This document shows, piece by piece, positions 9,413 through 18,809 of a stretch of DNA of 64,000 nt (positions within the stretch are counted from its first letter, which is position 1; every line of letters starts with the position of its first letter). A program made the position numbers and the translations under genes. The notes under the pieces are model-generated. The model was not told the DNA's origin. It saw nothing but the letters and a program-made list of their open reading frames with translations, and did no database searches. The DNA is from Xanthocytophaga flava (lineage in GTDB: Bacteria; Bacteroidota; Bacteroidia; Cytophagales; 172606-1), in assembly GCA_030068525.1 (NCBI GenBank), contig JASJOS010000004.1, positions 186,001 to 250,000 of the forward strand, given 5' to 3'.

Positions 9413-10432
9413 CTATTTATTTCCTACCACTGTCATTGTCCTTTTTTTTAAATACTGAGCTAATTCTTTCATACTTTCCTCACTGATGTATTTGTCTTTG
9501 CCATCTTCAGCCTTTAAACGCACAAAACCAAGGGGTAGTCCAGTCATACTATCAATGACTGCATGCAAATAATTCGTAACGATTTTCTGTCTTTTGGATA
9601 ATATTTCTGGAACTATCTGTAGCAAGGCAAGATTTGGATTACCCTTTACAGCACTTTCATTAAAGCGTTTAGCATCTACAATGACAAAAGGATATGGATA
9701 AACTTCTTTAATGTCCTCATAGGTTAAGCCATGCGCAAGCCAGTCTTTACGTAAAAGTAATGTTTTGGCATGCATATCAGCTTCTGCACGTGGCAAAACT
9801 TCTTCCCATTCATAAGGTGTTGCTCTGGCCTGTAAGGTACTATCAATCAAATAATGCTCTACAGCTTGAACACCTAAAACCAAATCAGCTTTTTCAGGTG
9901 TTATATTCGGAAGATTTTGTCTGAAGAGTGGTTGAGACTTTGGCAAATCCTCTAAAAACTTAATCTCCATTACACTATAATTTCGCCAATGTTCCCGAAG
10001 AGTATTCAGTTGTTTGTAATTCTCAGGAAACAATAGTCGTTGATGATTTCTGCCACCCTCATCTCCTTTTATTGTGAAGTTATCAATAGTGGTGCAGTAA
10101 ATAACTGCATAGTTTTTTACCTGTGTTTTTCGCAGACGATCTGCATCATTCATTGTCATATAATTAGCAGAACTATCCCACTTCCAATATTTTTGCACTG
10201 CATGTTTCAAAGCTGCATTATAAGCCTCAACTCCTTCTTCATAGGCTACTACCTGATCATGTTTCTTTTTCTTCTTCATTAACTCAATCACTTTCTGCGA
10301 GGGTTGCTCCATTATCACAATCAACTCTCGCTGAGCTAATTTCTTCATTAAAGCAGGGCTTCCAAATCCACATTGAGCATAACTGGCACAAGCAACAAAG
10401 AATAAAAACAGGTATGGGTAGAATTTTCGCAT
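9413..10432 (-). CDS. Exported protein of unknown function
   Basis: I do not recognise this family. The ATG at 10430-10432 gives a clean signal peptide (MRKFYPYLFLFFVACASYAQ). An earlier in-frame Met at 10450 only adds six residues. The mature protein is about 320 residues, mostly helical and charged. It has a KKKKKH patch near residue 57 and a repeated aromatic/charged pattern, and no transmembrane segment after the signal. The C-terminus ends in KKRTMTVVGNK. It is divergent from the TonB receptor gene at 10627 and has its own terminator. A periplasmic location is inferred from the signal peptide. Confidence 0.7.
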   Translation of the reverse strand: MRKFYPYLFLFFVACASYAQCGFGSPALMKKLAQRELIVIMEQPSQKVIELMKKKKKHDQVVAYEEGVEAYNAALKHAVQKYWKWDSSANYMTMNDADRLRKTQVKNYAVIYCTTIDNFTIKGDEGGRNHQRLLFPENYKQLNTLREHWRNYSVMEIKFLEDLPKSQPLFRQNLPNITPEKADLVLGVQAVEHYLIDSTLQARATPYEWEEVLPRAEADMHAKTLLLRKDWLAHGLTYEDIKEVYPYPFVIVDAKRFNESAVKGNPNLALLQIVPEILSKRQKIVTNYLHAVIDSMTGLPLGFVRLKAEDGKDKYISEESMKELAQYLKKRTMTVVGNK

Positions 10433-10626
10433 AAACAAATATAAAATCAATTATTTGTTAGAAAAATTATATACTTTGCATTCAGCTAGCAATAACTTGC
10501 AGAGTTTCTTATAGGGCTCCCCCAAGTTCCACATTTCATTTGAAAGTTTCATAGAAACTATATTTTTTTCGATAGAAGTATCTTTTTATAAGTTAAAATT
10601 ATAACCCTTTCAAAGAATTTCACATT

Positions 10627-13458
10627 TTGAAAAACAACTACGCCCTCTCTATCCATCTTAGAGTAAGCTTGCTGCTGCAATTAGTATGCATGTTAGTGTA
10701 TAAGCAAACATGCATGGGACAAGAATTGTCTCACATCCGATTTTCAGGAAACTTCAAAGATGTACCACTGAGTGAAGTTTTGCAGTCACTCGAACAACAA
10801 GCATTGCAACAACAGCAAAGGATACATTTTTTCTATGAAATGCCTGGTATATCTGCAATAAAAGTCCATGCCACATTCACCAATGCACCTCTTGCTCAGG
10901 TCATGCCATCTGTCCTTGCCTCTACACAGTTAAGTTACTTACTATATGACTCTCACTATATTTTAGTGGTCAATAAAGAAGACCTATCCTCTCTATCATT
11001 ATCTCATCATACGGTAGATTCCGCGGGACGAAAGCCACATCCTGAAAATATACCTTCAACTGAAGCGACTAACGATTCTCAGGAAACGATTCGAGAAAAA
11101 ATGAATCTCATAACGACCAAACGAGGTACAAAAACATATTCGATTACAGGATTATTAACTGATGCCACCAATAATAAAAAACTGGAAGGAGCTACAGTAT
11201 ATGTAGAAGAAATCCGATCCGGAGTTCTGTCTGATGCAAATGGAAACTATCAACTGGCATTGCCAGCAGGAACCTATAATTTAGTCTATAGCTATGTAGG
11301 CTTTCAATCCAAAAGGAGACAGATTTCTGTTCGTGCCAACCAGACTATCAATATAAGTTTGTTAAACACAGATATCCGTTTGAGAGAAGTAGTAGTCACA
11401 GCAGAGGCTGCAGACCGAAATATTTCAACCACTCAGATGGGTATAACCAAACTAAATATCCGTACTATCAAAAAAATGCCTCCTTTGTTAGGAGAAGTTG
11501 ATATCGTTCGCAGTGTTTTGTTACTACCAGGGGTAAGTACTGTAGGTGAAGGTTCTACTGGCTTCAATGTGCGGGGAGGCAGCATAGATCAAAATCTAAT
11601 TCTAATGGATAATGCGCCTATCTACAATACCTCTCATATGTTTGGCTTATTTTCTGTTTTTAATCCGGACATTGTAAGAGATGTTACTTTATATAGAGGT
11701 GGGATTTCAGCCAGATTTGGAGGAAGAGTATCTTCTGTACTAGACATTCAACTAAAAGATGCCAATGCACAAAAAGTTACTATAAATGGCGGTATAGGAC
11801 TCGTAGCCAGTCGATTGGCAATTGAGGCTCCTATCATCAAAGACAAGCTTTCATTTATTGTAGCAGGAAGAGGCAGTTTTACAGATTTTTTACTAAGAAC
11901 TCTTCCAAATGAATCTCTTCGTAAAACACGATCCAACTTTTACGATGTCAACGTAAAGCTGGATTATCGTATAAACTCTAAAAATACACTAAGCTTATCA
12001 GGATATCTTAGCGATGATTTCCTTCAAATCAATGCAGATTCCATTCTCACCATTGCAGTTAATTCTTCGATTACTCAATACCGATGGGGTAACAAATATG
12101 GGGTATTAAAATGGCAGCATTTCTTTAGTGAAAAATTAACAAACACAACCTCGCTAACCTACAGCAATTATACAGCCAAGGTCATTAATCCTACTGTGCC
12201 TAATGAATTTAAGATACCTAGCCAGTTAAAGCAATTTAATGTTAACTCTGATTTCAGTTATCAGTTGAACGACAAGCATAAACTGAGTTTTGGTATACAA
12301 GGCATCCGATATTTTGTCCAACCTGAAAATTTGGAAGTTACTCTACCTAGTGATATCAACCCCATTTCTATACCAACTGAACACGGTGTAGAAACAGCAA
12401 TATACCTGGAGGACGATTTCACTGTTAACAAGATGCTGACACTCACCTATGGCTTACGATATTCCCATTACCTGAACATAGGCCCTGCCACTGTCAATAC
12501 GTATGCAGCAGACTCACCTCGGGAATCGCTTTCTGTTATCGATTCAACAAGCTATGGTGCTGGATCTGTCATAAAAACGTATGGAGGTATTGAACCCAGA
12601 TTATCTCTGAAAATCAGTCTAAATGAGAGCAGTTCGATAAAGATTGGCTATAACCGAATGCGACAATATATTCATCTTATATCCAATACAGCATCAGCTA
12701 TCCCAACCGCACGCTGGCAGCTAAGCAACACCTATTTAAAGCCCCAAATAGGAGATCAGATTGCTGTTGGTTATTTCCGAAACTTATTCGGCAATATGTT
12801 TGAGACTTCCATTGAAGTATATTACAAAAAGATCTACAACTTCCTCGATTATAAAGATAATGCGGTTGTTTTTCTGAATCGTAACATTGAAACTGCAGTT
12901 CTCCAGGGCCAGGGACGATCCTATGGTGTAGAATTGCTGTTACGAAAAAACATAGGAGAATATCTGACAGGCTGGATGAGTTATACCTATGCCCGGACTT
13001 TTGCTCAAATGAAAAGTCAGATTGACAGAGAACAAGTAAATGAAGGAGACTGGTATCCTGCCAACTATGATAAACCTCATACGTTCAATCTGGTATTGAA
13101 TTATCAACTAAAAAAACGTATTGGGTTTTCCATGAATTACACATATAGCACTGGCAGACCTGTCACTTATCCGGAATCCAAATTTGTCTATGGTGGTGTG
13201 ATTGTTCCAGATTATGGATTACGTAACCAGTACAGAATTCCGGATTACCATCGCCTGGATGTAGCTATAAATATTGATAGTGGTTATCGCAAAAAGAAAA
13301 AGGTTGATAAAAGCTGGACTTTTGCAGTATATAATCTATATAGCCGTAACAACGCTTATTCTGTATTCTTCAGGCAACAGGGAGGTAATGCAAATGCCTA
13401 TAAGCTCTCCATCTTTGGCTCAGCCTTTCCTTCTTTAACATATAACTTCAAATTTTAA
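10627..13458 (+). CDS. TonB-dependent receptor with STN and carboxypeptidase-regulatory domains
   Basis: This 943-residue outer-membrane receptor starts at TTG (10627), which gives a basic start and a hydrophobic signal (SLLLQLVCMLV). The next ATG would remove it. Residues about 35-125 are a secretin/TonB N-terminal (STN) domain (FSGNFKDVPLSEVLQSLEQQA...IHFFYE). Residues 150-255 are a carboxypeptidase D regulatory-like domain (YSITGLLTDATNNKKLEGATVYV). The plug is at about 270-390 (NVRGGSIDQNLILMDNAPIYN...RGGISARFGGRVSSVLDIQLKD) and the rest is a 22-strand-type barrel ending NFKF. STN domains usually talk to an anti-sigma partner; none is adjacent. DUF4249 and MG2 genes follow in one operon. 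The ligand is unknown. Confidence 0.93.
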   Translation: MKNNYALSIHLRVSLLLQLVCMLVYKQTCMGQELSHIRFSGNFKDVPLSEVLQSLEQQALQQQQRIHFFYEMPGISAIKVHATFTNAPLAQVMPSVLASTQLSYLLYDSHYILVVNKEDLSSLSLSHHTVDSAGRKPHPENIPSTEATNDSQETIREKMNLITTKRGTKTYSITGLLTDATNNKKLEGATVYVEEIRSGVLSDANGNYQLALPAGTYNLVYSYVGFQSKRRQISVRANQTINISLLNTDIRLREVVVTAEAADRNISTTQMGITKLNIRTIKKMPPLLGEVDIVRSVLLLPGVSTVGEGSTGFNVRGGSIDQNLILMDNAPIYNTSHMFGLFSVFNPDIVRDVTLYRGGISARFGGRVSSVLDIQLKDANAQKVTINGGIGLVASRLAIEAPIIKDKLSFIVAGRGSFTDFLLRTLPNESLRKTRSNFYDVNVKLDYRINSKNTLSLSGYLSDDFLQINADSILTIAVNSSITQYRWGNKYGVLKWQHFFSEKLTNTTSLTYSNYTAKVINPTVPNEFKIPSQLKQFNVNSDFSYQLNDKHKLSFGIQGIRYFVQPENLEVTLPSDINPISIPTEHGVETAIYLEDDFTVNKMLTLTYGLRYSHYLNIGPATVNTYAADSPRESLSVIDSTSYGAGSVIKTYGGIEPRLSLKISLNESSSIKIGYNRMRQYIHLISNTASAIPTARWQLSNTYLKPQIGDQIAVGYFRNLFGNMFETSIEVYYKKIYNFLDYKDNAVVFLNRNIETAVLQGQGRSYGVELLLRKNIGEYLTGWMSYTYARTFAQMKSQIDREQVNEGDWYPANYDKPHTFNLVLNYQLKKRIGFSMNYTYSTGRPVTYPESKFVYGGVIVPDYGLRNQYRIPDYHRLDVAINIDSGYRKKKKVDKSWTFAVYNLYSRNNAYSVFFRQQGGNANAYKLSIFGSAFPSLTYNFKF

Positions 13459-13460
13459 AG

Positions 13461-14546
13461 ATGCATTTTCATACTATGAGACATTATTATATACGTTTCT
13501 TTTGTATCTTATTCATATCGCTTGCTGCAAATTCGTGTATCACACCCTATAATCCTGATCTTGGATCAGCCCAGACAAGAATTGTAATAGAAGGCATTAT
13601 ATCTACGCTACCTGGTCCTCAAAAAGTACGTATTACCCAGTCATCTGTATATACCAATGGAAGTGAAGGTACGAATATAGGAATCACCGGAGCACATGTA
13701 TATGTTACTGACGATATAGGCAATAGAATTGACTACATGGATATTGGCACTGGCAACTATGAAACCGATGCTTTTGTTCAAGGCATTATAGGACGCTCTT
13801 ACCAACTACATGTAATCACGCCTGATGATAAAGAATACATTTCTGAACCAGATCTGTTAAAACCCGTTCCTCAAATTGATAATATCTATTGGGAATATAA
13901 TCGTGAGAAAAAAGAAATTAATGTATATCTCGATCTGACAGATGCCCCTACACCTGGGGATGGATACCTATGGAAATGGCAACACTATGAGAAACTAACT
14001 TATTGCAAATATTCAGAAGTAGTTGCTCTACCCAATGGGGGCTCCACATGGACACTTTGTCGGGAATGTTGTACAAACTGCTGGGATATTATCCAATGTC
14101 GTTCATGTGTTAATATCGCTAGTGATCAGTATGTGAATGGAAACAAGATCAAAAAGCAATTAATTACCTCTGTTCCGTATAGTGACTACACACCTTATTA
14201 TCTGCTTATAGAGCAACGTTCTTTGACAAGCAACGCGTATGCATTCTGGAATTCAGTCAAAGCACAAACTTCCAGCACAGGTGGTCCGTTTGATGCAGCA
14301 CCAGCTCCTATTGTAGGAAACATAAAAAACATTGCAGATGCAAAAGAAAAAGTTCTTGGCTTTTTTGGTGCTTCTGATATTATTCAGAGACCCTACTGGC
14401 AGGAGAGAAATCAGATTGATGACACTCCGAATCCAGTCCAGCCACCATACTGCGCACCTGTTACTGGACCACCACCTGTCTGTTTTGAATGTATTGAAGG
14501 GGCAGGTTATCGTACCAGCTTTCAACCACCTGGTTGGGACAGATAA
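13461..14546 (+). CDS. DUF4249 lipoprotein, partner of the TonB receptor
   Basis: This 361-residue protein starts two bases after the receptor stop codon, so translation is probably coupled. The N-terminus is a lipoprotein signal with lipobox AANSC. The following CITPYNPDLGSAQTRIVIEGIISTLPGPQKVRITQS is characteristic of DUF4249, a Bacteroidota family nearly always encoded after TonB receptors of this type. A cysteine-rich loop in the middle (CRECCTNCWDIIQCRSC) could bind metal or form disulfides. The C-terminus also carries a CAPVTGPPPVCFEC stretch. It probably sits on the outer leaflet or periplasmic face as a capping or accessory protein. Met6 is a possible alternative start. Confidence 0.88.
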   Translation: MHFHTMRHYYIRFFCILFISLAANSCITPYNPDLGSAQTRIVIEGIISTLPGPQKVRITQSSVYTNGSEGTNIGITGAHVYVTDDIGNRIDYMDIGTGNYETDAFVQGIIGRSYQLHVITPDDKEYISEPDLLKPVPQIDNIYWEYNREKKEINVYLDLTDAPTPGDGYLWKWQHYEKLTYCKYSEVVALPNGGSTWTLCRECCTNCWDIIQCRSCVNIASDQYVNGNKIKKQLITSVPYSDYTPYYLLIEQRSLTSNAYAFWNSVKAQTSSTGGPFDAAPAPIVGNIKNIADAKEKVLGFFGASDIIQRPYWQERNQIDDTPNPVQPPYCAPVTGPPPVCFECIEGAGYRTSFQPPGWDR

Positions 14547-14590
14547 CAGATTCAATTCTTGATGTACGATTTTCATTCACTACTTTATCT

Positions 14591-17014
14591 ATGCAACAAT
14601 ACCTCAAACCCTGGCTGATAGTTATTGGACTACTACTAACAGCAAGTATAGAGTCAGCCTATCTTACAGCTCCTAAAGACGACATTTTAAATCAGATTCT
14701 CAAAAAACTCTCTTCATATCAGGAAACCTATACTCCAGAAAAAGTATACCTTCATCTGGATAAGTCCTACTATTTTTCAGGGGAAGATATCTGGTTTAAG
14801 GTATATATAGTCAATGCAATGACTTATCTGACCGATTCAGCCAGCGGAGTTTTATATGTGGACTTACTCAATAACAAGGGAGTAGTTGTAAGTACTGAAA
14901 AAATAAAGGTTACGTCAGGACAAGGTCATGGAAATATTTTGCTGGGAGAAGATCTTCCAACAGCGACGTATCAACTTCGTGCTTATACTCGATGGATGCA
15001 AAATGGCAAAGAAGATTTCTTCTTTCACAGACAAATTTCAATCCTGAATCCAAATGATACTCCATCTCCGACAAAATCTACAGATACAGGAATAAACATA
15101 CAATTCTTTCCAGAAGGAGGAGATCTGATAGAAAATCTGGAAAGTACTGTTGCCTTTAAGGTTACAGATAAACAAGGAAAAGGTATTACCAGATCAATCA
15201 GAATAATTTCAGATCTGAAGGACACTTTGGGAACATTTACTCCCATACATCAGGGTATGGGAATCTTCCACTTTACGCCTCTGCCAGGGAAAAGTTATCA
15301 GGCCATAGCTCAGGACCAATCTAAAAAAACTATTGTATTCCCACTTCCTAAACCTCGTTCGGAAGGTTGGGTAATGCACGCAGAAAATACAGCGAACAAT
15401 CTGCTGCTATCTGTGCAATCAACCCGAAGTCTGGAAGAGAAACTATATATAGTCGCACAAAACAGAGGCAAGAGTATCTACCAAAGTGAAGGACGCATTT
15501 TAAATGGGAAATTTTCGTTGCAACTTCCAGGTAGCTTGTTTCCAACTGGTATCACTCAGATTACCTTATTTGATGCACAAGGAAATCCTCAGTGTGAACG
15601 ACTTGTATTTTTCAATCAAAATGATCACATTCAGATTCAATTAACGTCAGATAAAAAATCGTATCTGCCACGCGAAAAAATAACTCTGACATTGACAGCC
15701 CGTGACACACAGGGTAAGCCTATAATAGGTAACTTTTCTATGGGTGTTACAGACACACGTAGCTTCTCTTATCCGGAAGAAAATATATTGACCAATCTGC
15801 TCCTTACTTCTGATCTGAAAGGAAACATTGAAGATCCAGGATTTTATTTTCAAAACAATAATCCGAATGCAGCAAAAGCGCTGGATAATCTGATGCTTAC
15901 ACAAGGCTGGCGACGCTTTACATGGAAAGAAATCCTGCAACCCAACTTACCGTCACCTACCTATGAACATGAACCAGATATTGCCCTCACTGTAACATTG
16001 CTAGACAAAAATACGAAGAAGATCATCCCGGCACAGGTCCTTCTGATTTCAGCTCCAGGCACAAACTCTGTTTTCAGATATGGCTATACAAATGCAGAAG
16101 GAAAAATTCATCTGAATAGCCTGGATTTTTATGACTATCGTAATGTTATAGTCAGCATTTACAATAAAGACTTGTATTCATCGGCCATCGTTGTTGTAGA
16201 TTCAGCAAGTAGTGTACCTCCTTCTACCGGGATACTTCCCACAGTTCTGATTACGGAAAATATGAACCAGGCAACAAACCGAAAAAAGATATGGTCTATG
16301 CTCCAACAGAGTCATGCATCTGCTGAATCTTTGAATGCGTCTGTTGCCACCAATGATACCTTACGTCCTGTTCAACCTATCTATCAGAAAGCAGATGACA
16401 GAATCAAACTGGATGATTATACTCTCTTTCCAACAATGGAAGAGGTTATTCGGGATATAATCCCCTGGGGACTACTCACACACAAAAAGGGGCAAACAGG
16501 ATTTCGTATTCTTAACCCAGACACAAAGCTTTATTTTAAATATAATCCATTGTATCTCATCGACAATGTACCTATCCACAATATAAATCCTATTCTTAGT
16601 CTTGATCCAACTGCTGTACATTCTATTGAGTCTGTACGAAGTGCTGTAGGAAGAGGACAGTTTGGAGAGATAGGGTATTATGGCATCTTTTCGGTTTTTA
16701 CCAAAGCTGGAGATTTTTATCCTTCCAATGAGCCCGGATTATTCAATTTTCCAGTACGTGGATTTCAAAAAATTCGTGAGTATTATTCACCCAAATATGA
16801 GACAACCTTGCAAAATCAAAGACAACCTGATTTTCGAAATTTACTGTACTGGAATCCTTCTGTACAAACGGATGCTACCGGAAAGGCTACAGTGACCTTC
16901 TATAATTCAGATGACTTAACTACATGGCGTATCATAGCAGAAGGCATTTCCAAAGATGGTAAACCAGCAATGGGAAATGCAGAATATACCGTTACGATGG
17001 ATTTAGCCAGATAG
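14591..17014 (+). CDS. MG2 (macroglobulin-like) domain protein with plug-like region
   Basis: The ATG at 14591 starts a signal peptide (MQQYLKPWLIVIGLLLTASIESAY); an upstream in-frame start at 14534 would lie inside the DUF4249 gene without a signal. The 807-residue product has an MG2-like start (YTPEKVYLHLDKSYYFSGEDIWFKVYIV), several further beta domains (YLPREKITLTLTARDTQGKPIIGNFSMGVTD), a carboxypeptidase-regulatory-like segment, then a TonB-plug-like stretch (YLIDNVPIHNINPILSLDPTAVHSIES). The end (WNPSVQTDATGKATVTFYNSDDLTTWRIIAEGIS) matches the alpha-2-macroglobulin bait-region neighbourhood. It completes the three-gene operon. This domain mix is known in Bacteroidota, but no biochemical role is established to my knowledge. 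Confidence 0.85.
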   Translation: MQQYLKPWLIVIGLLLTASIESAYLTAPKDDILNQILKKLSSYQETYTPEKVYLHLDKSYYFSGEDIWFKVYIVNAMTYLTDSASGVLYVDLLNNKGVVVSTEKIKVTSGQGHGNILLGEDLPTATYQLRAYTRWMQNGKEDFFFHRQISILNPNDTPSPTKSTDTGINIQFFPEGGDLIENLESTVAFKVTDKQGKGITRSIRIISDLKDTLGTFTPIHQGMGIFHFTPLPGKSYQAIAQDQSKKTIVFPLPKPRSEGWVMHAENTANNLLLSVQSTRSLEEKLYIVAQNRGKSIYQSEGRILNGKFSLQLPGSLFPTGITQITLFDAQGNPQCERLVFFNQNDHIQIQLTSDKKSYLPREKITLTLTARDTQGKPIIGNFSMGVTDTRSFSYPEENILTNLLLTSDLKGNIEDPGFYFQNNNPNAAKALDNLMLTQGWRRFTWKEILQPNLPSPTYEHEPDIALTVTLLDKNTKKIIPAQVLLISAPGTNSVFRYGYTNAEGKIHLNSLDFYDYRNVIVSIYNKDLYSSAIVVVDSASSVPPSTGILPTVLITENMNQATNRKKIWSMLQQSHASAESLNASVATNDTLRPVQPIYQKADDRIKLDDYTLFPTMEEVIRDIIPWGLLTHKKGQTGFRILNPDTKLYFKYNPLYLIDNVPIHNINPILSLDPTAVHSIESVRSAVGRGQFGEIGYYGIFSVFTKAGDFYPSNEPGLFNFPVRGFQKIREYYSPKYETTLQNQRQPDFRNLLYWNPSVQTDATGKATVTFYNSDDLTTWRIIAEGISKDGKPAMGNAEYTVTMDLAR

Positions 17015-17018
17015 AAAA

Positions 17019-17060
17019 GTAACCGTCCGACCAACTACATGTACTCAGTCGGATGGTTAC
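17019..17060. repeat. Structured palindrome, copy A (island left edge)
   Basis: GTAACCGTCCGACC at 17019-17032 pairs with GTCGGATGGTTAC at 17048-17060. It sits four bases after the MG2 gene stop and may end its transcript. A 42-base relative lies at 21365-21406 with 34 of 42 identical bases and compensating changes in the stem. Confidence 0.75.
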
Positions 17061-17116
17061 GATGTATTGATAAATTCAATGACCCCAACTTCGAAGGAAA
17101 GTTTACTTACTTGCTA

Positions 17117-17290
17117 GTAGGCTTTGGTTTTGGAATGATCAATGTCCTCAATAGCCAGGTGCAGTTGATAAATGGCTACCTGATCGGATGCAGCTACCAA
17201 GGCATTTTTCCTGTCATAAACTTTAGCGAAAACTACTTTGGCATACGTATCAATGAAAGTCTGCTGGTAAATTTTACCTAATCCTTTATT
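17117..17290 (-). pseudogene. IS481-type transposase remnant
   Basis: On the minus strand the frame reads GLGKIYQQTFIDTYAKVVFAK, then VYDRKNALVAASDQVAIYQL and HLAIEDIDHSKTKAY, then a stop. The first part matches the integrase-core segment following the first catalytic Asp of IS481-like transposases. The second matches a segment normally much further along, so an internal deletion has joined them. No start codon, HTH domain or inverted ends are seen. It is debris of an old insertion at the left edge of the foreign island. Confidence 0.7.
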
Positions 17291-17357
17291 GTAACTATAA
17301 CGTGGGTTATGGATGGATTTTCCTCTAAATCTAAACTTACCCCTGTTTGCAACGTGT

Positions 17358-17387
17358 CCTACTTTTTTGCATGCCCAAAAAAGTAGG
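17358..17387. repeat. Palindrome related to the ends of the 30.6 kb MITE-like element
   Basis: CCTACTTTTTTG at 17358-17369 faces CCAAAAAAGTAGG at 17375-17387. The sequence ACTTTTTTGC-TGCCCAAAA also forms the terminal repeats of the element at 30598-30980, so this may be a solo end of the same family. Confidence 0.6.
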
Positions 17388-17429
17388 CAATCCCGAAAGC
17401 TTTCAGGAGCCCAGTGCTTCCCTACACAA

Positions 17430-17540
17430 AACTGGAATATTTCCGAGATCAGTTATGTGATGGGCTTTGAAGATGTGGCCAATTTCAACTATTTCTTTAA
17501 AAAGCAGGCCAATCAGAGTCCCTCATCTTTCAGAAACTAA
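17430..17540 (+). pseudogene. AraC-family regulator C-terminal remnant
   Basis: The frame gives NISEISYVMGFEDVANFNYF then FKKQANQSPSSFRN and a stop at 17538-17540. This is the second helix-turn-helix of AraC-type regulators with its usual end (GF.D...F...FKK..G.SPS.FR). Nothing upstream in any frame looks like the rest of such a protein. It is a truncated leftover lying between two transposase fragments. Confidence 0.75.
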
Positions 17541-17567
17541 CACTCACGCTCTTCAGCAATTATCTCA

Positions 17568-17752
17568 AGTGGGTTTCCCCAAAAATAATGGAGGGATAGA
17601 AAAGGATCCGGCAGCCATTAAATCCTGGCTGTGGTTTTCAAATTGTTCCGGACTCAAATAGCGCACTTCTTTTCCGGTTGTACCACACTTGAATGTATTC
17701 GAAAATAGCGGCTTTCGCTTCCTGTCGGGTCTGGTATTGGCGATGAAACACT
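17568..17752 (-). pseudogene. IS3-family transposase (OrfB) C-terminal remnant
   Basis: The minus strand gives [23 protein letters not shown], and after a frame change [11 protein letters not shown]. Together these match the conserved C-terminal end of IS3-family OrfB ([23 protein letters not shown]), with a few bases lost at the junction. The end near 17568 (TGGGTTTCCCCAAAAATAAT on the plus strand, starting TG) resembles an IS3 terminal repeat. The other end and the DDE catalytic core are gone. Confidence 0.75.
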
Positions 17753-18127
17753 AATTCCTATTTCAAAGTGGCAAAGCGCAAGGTGGCAAAGCGACTGGAT
17801 AGTGGAGCATAGGAACAGAAGTGATTACTTGAGTCTTCACCGGTATGCCCAACAGAGAGCCACTACTTAGATTTCTTGCAGCGTTCGGGTCACTTCGAGG
17901 TACGTTTAGGTACAATAAAAACCATAATGCATAAAGCTGGTGCGCCCCCCTATTTTTATGCCTGATGTCAATGAATAGTTTTTTATCTATATGCGCTGAG
18001 TGATCTGCCTGAAAAGATAGCAGATGATACCTCAAATTATTGATAATTATCACGTTGACATTTTAGCAAATGTCCTCTCTGCCTGAAAACAGTCTGTCTA
18101 CCTTTGACAAAATCAAAAAATCATAGT

Positions 18128-18652
18128 ATGAAAAAAATAAATTTGATCTCAGGAATAGCCATTTTAGCCATGGCTACCTATACTACAAATGTAAAAGCCG
18201 TTGTAACAGCTGATACACCCGCAAAGGCTGGTTTTATACAGAAAGCCGAACGGGATTCCACTGCATTAAAGGTTGTAAACGATTTTTTTGACCGTTTCAA
18301 AAAAGGTGCAACACCAGATGAACTTGCTACAAGGTTTGATCTCAATGCTGATTATTTCATACCCGGTGATAGTAAAAACGTTCCCTGGATCGGCCATAGA
18401 AACGGTCGTGCTGCGATCAGGGAAAGCTTCCGCCTGCTTAAAGAAAATATTGATCCTGAAAAACTGATCTTCACAGATATTTTAGCCAAAGGTGATAGGG
18501 TCGTAATTCTAGGTTACCTTGAATCCCGGATGAAGAAAAACAACAAAGTGATCAAGTCAGAGTTTAGTATCGATATCGTTGTTAAGAATGGCCTAATTAC
18601 CCGTTACCACCTGCTAGAAGACTCTTTCGAAGTCTCTGAAAAAGCAAAATAA
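18128..18652 (+). CDS. Exported SnoaL-like (NTF2-fold) protein
   Basis: The ATG at 18128-18130 gives a signal peptide (MKKINLISGIAILAMATYTTNVKA); eight upstream in-frame residues are not needed. The 174-residue product has the helix-plus-curved-sheet pattern of SnoaL-like proteins: KVVNDFFDRFKKGATPDELATRFDLNADYFIPGDSKNVPWIGHRNGRAAIRESFRLL, then EKLIFTDILAKGDRVVILGYLESRMKKNNK and EFSIDIVVKNGLITRYHLLEDSF. These small barrels bind or turn over hydrophobic molecules, but no substrate is evident. It has richer G+C and different codon use from the genes outside the island. It ends at a hairpin shared with the convergent Crp gene. Confidence 0.83.
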   Translation: MKKINLISGIAILAMATYTTNVKAVVTADTPAKAGFIQKAERDSTALKVVNDFFDRFKKGATPDELATRFDLNADYFIPGDSKNVPWIGHRNGRAAIRESFRLLKENIDPEKLIFTDILAKGDRVVILGYLESRMKKNNKVIKSEFSIDIVVKNGLITRYHLLEDSFEVSEKAK

Positions 18653-18715
18653 CAAGGGCCTTCTAAAGAATTATCGGTCTCATATCCTTTACTATTATCC
18701 TGAACAGGATCTTTT

Positions 18716-18755
18716 AAGCGAACAGGTGACACTTTACAGTGCCACCTGTTCGCTT
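18716..18755. terminator. Hairpin terminator between convergent SnoaL-like and Crp genes
   Basis: AAGCGAACAGGTG at 18716-18728 pairs fully with CACCTGTTCGCTT at 18743-18755. There is no long T run, but the position between two convergent genes supports a terminator role on both strands. Confidence 0.72.
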
Positions 18756-18809
18756 TGATGACTTTCAATATGCCTTTTCGCGTGTGAAAGAGAATTTGAA
18801 TTGCTTCCG

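Noticed and set aside
17763-18053. Minus-strand 96-codon frame in the island's left part.
   Set aside because: Low-complexity translation with no family-like pattern; overlaps the decayed region.
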